Shown piece after piece: positions 7,461 to 12,110 of a stretch of DNA of 12,110 nt (position 1 is the stretch's first letter; every line of letters starts with the position of its first letter). Under the pieces are notes generated by a model. That model saw only the letters and a list, made by a program, of their open reading frames with translations. It was not told where the DNA came from and did not search any database. The position numbers were made by a program, and so were the translations under genes. Source of the DNA: Irineochytrium annulatum (taxonomy: Eukaryota > Chytridiomycota > Chytridiomycetes > Chytridiales > Chytridiaceae); assembly GCA_027600665.1 (NCBI GenBank), contig JADGJL010000917.1, positions 1 to 12,110 of the forward strand, given 5' to 3'.

Positions 7461-8346
7461 ATTAACGGGCCGCCCCCTGCCACCCTCAACACGGCCAGAA
7501 GAGGACCTGGGGTTCCACGGCCAGCCTCTTCCAGCAGGACCACACGACGACGAGCACGCACGTGGGCTTCACCGTCGGGAGCTGTCTCCGCCGCCGCCGC
7601 CACCTCTACCATCCATCAACATGCTCAGCGACGCACCTGCGGACCCCCGCGATGTGGCGATCGTTGATGGTGGCTCCACACACACGGTCGGCAATCACCC
7701 ATCACAGTTCGTGCGGCTCCTCCCTGACTCCGGCCACGCCACGATGGCGGTTGCTGGCAGCCTCGGAGAAATCCGTGGTCGAGGGGAGATGCGCATGACG
7801 GATGCACAAGGCAATGAAGTTTGTGCAGAGCACGCTATTTTCATGCCGGGCGCAAACATCCGATTTGACGCTGATGATGTTCATAGTCGATGCCATGCTT
7901 GCACTATCAGTCGTATGCGACGCACGCCCTTCCAGTCGCAGGCGCGGACGGACTTACCAATTCTCGGTAAGCTGCGCATTGATATTTGCGGGCCCATCAC
8001 CCCTACCTATCGAGCTAATCGATATTTCGCCGTCATTGTAGACGAGAGATCACGATTTCGCTTTGTGAGGCTACTGACGCGGAAGGCGCAGCTGTTGGGT
8101 GCGATGGTGGACTTGACGCTGCTACTTGAGAAGCACACGGGCGTCGACGTCCTTGGCATGCACATGGATGGTGCTGGGGAGCTCAAATCGAGCGCCTTCG
8201 AACAATTTTGCGTCAATAAAGGGATTGCTTACACATATTCTGTGCCATATGTGAAGCAAATGAACGGGATCGCAGAGCGAACCGTCGGCATTCTCACTGA
8301 GGTCGCGTTGGCTCTGTTGAACAACTCGAACTTGCCAGGTTCATAG
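7435..8346 (+). pseudogene. pol: Copia pol part 1: protease fused to integrase core, ending at an in-frame TAG
   Basis: After a Pro/Arg-rich linker, the protease active site appears as VDGGSTHTV (Asp codon at 7666-7668), followed by a normal protease body to MPGANI. The reading then jumps to VHSRCHAC, the end of the integrase zinc-binding region. The rest of the protease end and the zinc His pair are absent. The integrase core is complete for its DDE triad: Asp in LRIDICGPI (7981-7983), Asp in HMDGAGEL (8167-8169) and Glu in NGIAERTV (8275-8277). TAG at 8344-8346 interrupts the conserved stretch just before WAWAVH, where the family has an aromatic residue. This is a retroelement relic with no host function evident. 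Confidence 0.88.
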
Positions 8347-8969
8347 TGGGCGTGGGCCGTCCACATGCCTGCAACCTCACGAATTGCCCTCCACAAATCC
8401 CAATTGGCGGAAGATCCCCATGGGAGCTCTTATATGGCGTCCTTCCACGTGTAGCACACATACGGAAGTTTGGCTGCGCTGTTTGGGTGGAAATACCTCA
8501 TGAGACGCGTGGGCGCGATCATGGGCCGCAGCGCGCACAGGAGGATGCGGCTGCTACACAGAGTGTTGTTAAGAAGTTTGGGCCACGCAGAGCACTGCGG
8601 GTGTACCTTGGGTACCATAGCCCTTCTTTACTTATCGCTCTGGACCCGACTAACCAGAAGGTTGGTTATTATCGCTTTGCGGACGCTGTCTTCGAGGAGG
8701 GGATGTCTCCTGCGATTCACGGCGTTGCCAAGTCAGACGTAGTCGTTGACAAGGCTGTTGATCCTCAGATTGAGGGGGACCCCACAGACGCAGATGACCT
8801 GGTCAAATTGACGATTGACCATCACGCGCGTATGGCTTCAGATCCGCACGGTGCTCTTCTGAAGAAGAACAGAAACGCGAATCCAGACCTCGTAGAGCCA
8901 GTTGCTAAGGTCAGCCATTTGGTCATCAACGTTGTGCATGATCGCTCTTTGGATTGCAAACGTTCTTAG
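8347..8969 (+). pseudogene. pol: Copia pol part 2: integrase C-terminal region in a shifted frame
   Basis: Just past the TAG the old frame still reads WAWAVHM, the conserved integrase WAEAV motif. From about 8370 the homologous reading moves to the frame giving ACNLTNCPP, RSPWELLYGV, HIRKFGCAVWV, RVYLGYHS and YYRFADAVFEEG. These match the copia integrase C-terminal order (P.EL..G, L..FGC, FLGY, R...F.E). One frameshift therefore sits between about 8360 and 8372. The frame runs on through an unconserved linker to a TAG at 8967-8969. Confidence 0.85.
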
Positions 8970-9294
8970 TGTGTCTATCACTTCACAGCGAGTGCGGAGT
9001 TAGCGACGGCAGGGTGCCGGCAATGTTCCACCCGCAGACGCTATTACCTTACCTGGGCCTGCGGCTGCGCCCGCTGTCCCCGCACCGTCAGATAGCAGCG
9101 CAGAGCGTGAAGAAACCACAGGAGGTGGTGGCTCTTGCACTCGACGCGTTCATTGAGGGGAGCGTGTTATGATCAACTGAATCATCATTGTAGGAACAGC
9201 GACAAGCGCAAGTTCGACTTTGGGGCAACCTAAGGTCGATGGATCTCCCTTACCCAATGACGCAGCAGTCGACGACGTCGATATGTGGTGAGAA
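8970..9294 (+). pseudogene. Unconserved integrase-RT linker of the copia element
   Basis: Copia polyproteins have a variable, poorly conserved linker here. Frames are mixed: one is open at 8954-9172, and the RT frame becomes readable near 9295. I cannot place the exact frame change. No other feature is visible. Confidence 0.5.
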
Positions 9295-9960
9295 GTGGAC
9301 TCCGAGAGTGGGAAGAGGCCAGCCGAGGCGGATGAACGTCTGGCCACGGAAGCGCGAATCATCATGCCAGCAAGGACAGACAGTCCTCAGCTGATGCTCT
9401 TTGAAAGGAGAGTGTTTGATCGTGACTTTCTATATGCGCGACGGCACTGGAGGTCTACGGCAGCCGCCGAGATCTACACCATCGCATCGGGCGTCATGTA
9501 TGATGATGAGCCCAGGAATTTACGAGAGGCCATGAGCCGTCCAGACCACAAGTTGTGGGAGGAAGCGATCCAAAAGGAGCTGAGCTCACTTGAAGAACGC
9601 GGGACATTCCAGCTTGTGGATGCTCCACCCGACGTGCGCCCAGTGGGCAGCAAGTGGGTATTCCAAATTAAGCGGAAGGCAGATGGTAGTATCGAGCGCT
9701 ACAAGGCTAGGCTCTTTGCACAGGGATTTAGTCAGCTACCGGTGGTAGATTTTGACTTAACCTACTCTCCTGTCGTAATGCCCTCCACAATGCTATTGGT
9801 AATCGCTCGTACCATTAGTAATGGCGAGGAGCAGGAGATGTGCAACGTCGAGACAGCATACCTGAATGGTAAGCTAGACAAGAAGATATACATGCTTCCG
9901 CCCAAAGGAACACAGCTCCCAGAAGGGAAGTACATGCTGTTATGGCATTATACGGGTTGA
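9295..9960 (+). pseudogene. pol: Copia pol part 3: N-terminal half of reverse transcriptase
   Basis: RVT_2-type reverse transcriptase motifs run in order: EPRNLREAMSRPDHKLWEEA, then GTFQLVD, VGSKWVFQIKRKADGSIERYKARL, AQGF, FDLTYSPVV, and the first catalytic motif as CNVETAYLNG. In active copia elements that motif is DVKTAFLNG, so the metal-binding Asp is replaced by Asn (AAC at 9844-9846). The frame runs out at TGA 9958-9960, after the conserved reading has already moved to another frame near 9940. Residue numbering is not meaningful across the break. Confidence 0.92.
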
Positions 9961-10250
9961 GGCAGTCGGGACGCTTGTGGTACAAGTGCCTCACTGACCA
10001 CTTGCTCACGCAAGGCTTCAAACAGACCGTAAGTGACCCTTGCTGCTTCACACGTCAGCCCGACGACATGAAGAGCAACGGCATAGTCACTATTTGCGTC
10101 TATGTTGACGATCTAGTATTTGCCGGTAGCAGAGCAGCTATCGAGTGGGCCAAGGCAGTCGTACGTGCGGAGTTCCGCATTCGCGATCTTGGCCGTCTCT
10201 CTCACTGCCTCGGTGTAGTACAGATGGACGAAGACAGGGGAGGTCTTGGC
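9942..10250 (+). pseudogene. pol: Copia pol part 4: RT catalytic YVDD segment
   Basis: This frame begins at the conserved ALYGLRQSGRLWY and continues through GFKQTVSDPCCF to the catalytic VYVDDLVFAG (YVDD at 10101-10112) and FRIRDLG. YVDD is intact, so within RT only the first catalytic Asp is lost. Near 10235-10250 the homologous reading moves to another frame at a G-rich run, suggesting a one-base indel. The frame itself stays open to 10346, but that tail is not homologous. Confidence 0.92.
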
Positions 10251-11088
10251 GACGCAGGAGTCTTACGTCGAGCGCATGCTGACGTTCAGTATGAAAGCCT
10301 GCAAACCCAAACCAACGCCGATGGTCATAGACACATCAACGTTTGAGGCAGCCAAGGACGGCGAGGCCCTCTTGGGCTCTGGGTTTCCCTATCGCTCGGC
10401 AATAGGTGCCCTGATGTTCGCGGCAATCACGACACGATTGGACATCGCTGTCGCCGTAAGCATCCTTGCACGACATTGCGAGCGGCCAACTCAACGGCAC
10501 TGGAGCGGTGTCATGAGAATCTTCCGCTACCTGTCGGGTACGAAGGACATGGGGATATTATATACCCGTGACGGAGGCATTGAGCTACATGCATATGTAG
10601 ACGCCACATTTAACGACGATCTGTCGAATGGGAGGAGTCAGATTGGATATGTTATCCGCACACGTACGACTCCCATTACCTGGCGCTGTCAACAACAGAC
10701 AATCGCCGCGCTTTCTTCCTCCGAGTCGGAGGCAGTCGCGTTGTATTCGTGCACAACGGCAGTGATGGGTTTGTTGCACCTAAACGAGGAGCTTCAGTAC
10801 AACATCCCTAAACCAGTGAAAATCTATGAAGACTCACAGTCCCTCCGCTCGTTCGTGGAGACGCGTAAACGCACGGACCGTAACAGGCACGTGGACACTA
10901 AGTTCTTTTATGTCTGTGACATGAACGAGCTAGGGAATATTAAGGTCGTTGAGATCAGTACGCATGAGCAACCGGCGGATTTATTGACAAAGCCGTTGGA
11001 GCCCAAGGACTTCAAGAAAAAGCTGGCGCTCACTGGACTACGATCAGGAAGCGAGCTGGCGTTCGACACAGCTCCAGGGGAGTGTTAG
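10246..11088 (+). pseudogene. pol: Copia pol part 5: RT end and RNase H, intact frame to the stop
   Basis: Starts within the conserved QESYVERMLTFSMKACKP region (family: Q..Y....L..F.M..CKP..TPM). It continues through IGALMFAAITTRLDIAVAV and FRYLSGTKDMGI to the copia RNase H, where the acidic residues are present: HAYVDATF, ALSSSESEAVAL, IYEDSQS. It ends with the usual EQPADLLTKPLEPKDF. The stop TAG (11086-11088) lies inside the first six bases of the 3' LTR, so the LTR terminus supplies the end of the polyprotein. This is the longest undamaged stretch of the element. Confidence 0.93.
11075..11082 (+). promoter_or_regulatory. Polypurine tract
   Basis: CAGGGGAG (purine run AGGGGAG, 11076-11082) directly abuts the 3' LTR at the position where plus-strand DNA synthesis is primed. 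It is short but correctly placed, and no other purine run lies as close to the LTR edge. Confidence 0.7.
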
Positions 11089-11392
11089 AGCGTGACCTGT
11101 GTCGGTCGCGCTCGCACCTGCCAGAGCGTGACGCGTAGTGTCATGCTTTGTGTCCGGTCTCCGTTTGTTGTAGTAAATAGTTTCACCTAGGATATTTATA
11201 GAAGCAGGCGCTGCAGTGGGAGAACTACATCAAGCCCTGGCCCCGCAGTGCGGCGGTTTTGTAGGCATCTGCCCGCAGTGCGGGCAGAGCGGGCGTAACA
11301 AACCCAATAGAATAAACAGTGCTTTATTCAATATACCACAGGCATCTACTGCCAGTCTACAACTCTACGGCTAAGATAGCTGTGTTCTAACA
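11083..11392 (+). repeat. Right (3') LTR, 310 bp
   Basis: Same ends as the left LTR (TGTTAGA...TCTAACA), with TATTTATA at 11193-11200 and AATAAA at 11311-11316. It is longer because it holds two copies of CCGCAGTGCGG (11243-11253 and 11273-11283) where the left LTR has one. Substitutions against the left copy are scattered through U3 and the downstream part. Confidence 0.95.
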
Positions 11393-11397
11393 GTTAG
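11393..11397 (+). repeat. Right copy of the 5-bp target-site duplication (GTTAG)
   Basis: Exact copy of 6354-6358. Together with the LTR end it forms CTAACAGTTAG, a palindrome centred on the last A of the LTR, because the target happens to match the LTR's own terminal bases. Confidence 0.93.
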
Positions 11398-11420
11398 TGC
11401 CAGCACTACACGAGCAAAAC

Positions 11421-11448
11421 CAAAGGGTTCAATCCAAAGGGTTCAATC
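11421..11448 (+). repeat. Two tandem 14-bp units containing pol III B-box-like sequence
   Basis: CAAAGGGTTCAATC is repeated twice head to tail. Each unit, with the following bases, includes GGTTCAATCC, which fits the internal B-box consensus (GGTTCRANNCC) of tRNA genes and tRNA-derived repeats. No cloverleaf can be drawn: the acceptor and anticodon stems do not pair. So this is not called a tRNA gene. Confidence 0.6.
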
Positions 11449-11918
11449 CCTCGGCGTCACACTCCCTCTAAAAATCGTTGGTTTTTCTGGTGTTGCAACG
11501 TCCTTAATCGGTGCGTTTCACCAGTTTTTGTTTTTGTTGGCCACCTGTTTCTTTTCCGAGCAAAAACTTTGTTCTGTCCAGGAATAATGTAAAGAACCCC
11601 AGATTACAAGGTGTGAGCCGTAGTCGAGACGAGCAAACAAAGTCCTTTATTAATATATACTGTTTCCTTCATTGTGTCTCTGTCACGCACGCGCACACGT
11701 GAGCCTGATCGAGAATGAGGAAGAAAAGCAAAACACACAATGTGACATAGACGGCCTAACGAGCGAACCGCGCTACTTCCCTCCCCCATCCCAACTCCCC
11801 CTGGACAGCCACAGGCGCGCGCGGTGCGGTTGAAACTGGGGCGACCGTAGCCCGACCTCCAGACTGCTCTATTTTAACAGTCATGCCTTGTCACAACATG
11901 TCAACTTCTATGCAGGCG

Positions 11919-11926
11919 TATAAATA
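11919..11926 (+). promoter_or_regulatory. TATA box of the right-edge gene
   Basis: TATAAATA lies 64 bases before the ATG at 11983 and 98 bases before the ATG at 12017, followed by a pyrimidine-rich leader. Position and sequence fit a core promoter for a plus-strand gene leaving the window. Confidence 0.5.
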
Positions 11927-12016
11927 GTGACGCACATTTAGACTATCCCCACCCCGTGTCCTCTTCCACAATTTGTGTAGTAATGTCTGCTGCTTCTCCA
12001 CCAGGCCAATGCCATC

Positions 12017-12089
12017 ATGGCCTCGCCGCCCGGTATGGGCGCGTACCTCGCCCAGCTGGAGGCAGGGCGTCGACGGCTCTGTGCGGAGG
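12017..12089 (+). CDS. Probable first exon of an unidentified gene, cut by the right edge
   Basis: ATG 12017 opens MASPPGMGAYLAQLEAGRRR, a plausible, partly helical N terminus. The frame stops at TAG 12095 unless spliced, and a donor-like GTGATT begins at 12090, giving an exon of 73 nt in phase 1. A TATA box and pyrimidine-rich leader lie upstream. An alternative is ATG 11983 in another frame (MSAASPPGQCHHG), which also runs into a stop near the window end. The product cannot be named from 24 residues. Confidence 0.4.
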
Positions 12090-12110
12090 GTGATTAGGTT
12101 TATTTTGGTT

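Larger units (their letters stand above)
6359..11392 (+). mobile_element. Ty1/copia-type LTR retrotransposon, degenerate
   Basis: The 5,034-bp element is bounded by two LTRs that start TGTTAGA and end TCTAACA and is flanked by GTTAG on both sides. Internal order is primer site, gag with a zinc knuckle, protease, integrase, reverse transcriptase, RNase H, polypurine tract. Integrase before RT is diagnostic of copia (Pseudoviridae) as opposed to gypsy. The coding region lies in at least six frame segments with one in-frame stop, so it cannot make a full polyprotein as read. Ends, TATA, poly(A) signal, primer site and polypurine tract remain, so it could in principle be mobilised by enzymes from a related copy. 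LTR divergence of about 8 substitutions in 280 aligned bases, plus indels, points to an older insertion. Confidence 0.96.
11398..12016. other. Mostly non-coding stretch right of the retrotransposon
   Basis: No protein-like reading frame or splice pattern is visible. It contains a 14-bp tandem duplication at 11421-11448, a minus-strand AATAAA at 11646-11651, and AT-rich sequence. The last 100 bases hold the TATA box and leader of the gene starting near the right edge. The first part is the right half of whatever sequence the retrotransposon split. Confidence 0.45.

Noticed and set aside
11421..11460. A functional tRNA gene
   Set aside because: The B-box matches are not accompanied by pairing acceptor, anticodon or T stems, and the B-box is duplicated in tandem.
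1..12110. CRISPR arrays, bacterial operons or phage-type defence systems
   Set aside because: No spaced repeats or ribosome binding sites. The spliced genes and copia element show that this is eukaryotic nuclear DNA.

Overview
This window comes from a nuclear genome of a eukaryote with small, frequent spliceosomal introns. Most introns inferred here are 44-76 nt; one is 225 nt. They have GT..AG ends and CTAAT/CTGAT-like branch sites. The compact genes, short introns and standard code suit a fungus-like or other microbial eukaryote, but the sequence does not fix the lineage. All gene models below come from reading frames, splice signals and remembered family motifs; no search was run.

Layout. 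Positions 1-82 may be the acidic C-terminal end of a gene entering from the left. Positions 494 to about 1901 (+) hold a seven-exon SURF4/Erv29 gene, an ER cargo receptor, whose 3' end is uncertain. Positions 5053-2484 (-) hold an eight-exon Artemis-type (DCLRE1C/SNM1 family) metallo-beta-lactamase/beta-CASP nuclease of 727 residues with all catalytic motifs visible. The two genes converge, with candidate poly(A) signals between them. Positions 5054-6353 hold no gene I can resolve, only short suggestive open stretches.

Positions 6359-11392 are a complete-ended but dead Ty1/copia LTR retrotransposon of 5,034 bp. It has two LTRs (283 and 310 bp) with 7-bp terminal inverted repeats, a 5-bp target duplication GTTAG, a tRNA-type primer site, a polypurine tract, a shrunken gag, and pol in the copia order PR-IN-RT-RNaseH. 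It is broken by several frameshifts, one in-frame TAG, a lost segment between protease and integrase, and replacement of the first RT catalytic Asp by Asn. The LTRs differ at about 8 substitutions plus indels, so the insertion is not fresh.

Positions 11398-12110 are mostly non-coding and end in a TATA box and what looks like the first exon of a gene leaving the window on the right.

The two host genes have unrelated roles (secretory cargo export and DNA end processing), and I see no operon-like or pathway link. I did not find a convincing new multi-gene system. The most useful results are the intron-resolved Artemis and SURF4 models, and several odd structures in the retrotransposon: a perfect 15-bp hairpin at the gag/pol frame change, a target site that copies the LTR terminus, and an LTR length polymorphism centred on a GC hairpin.
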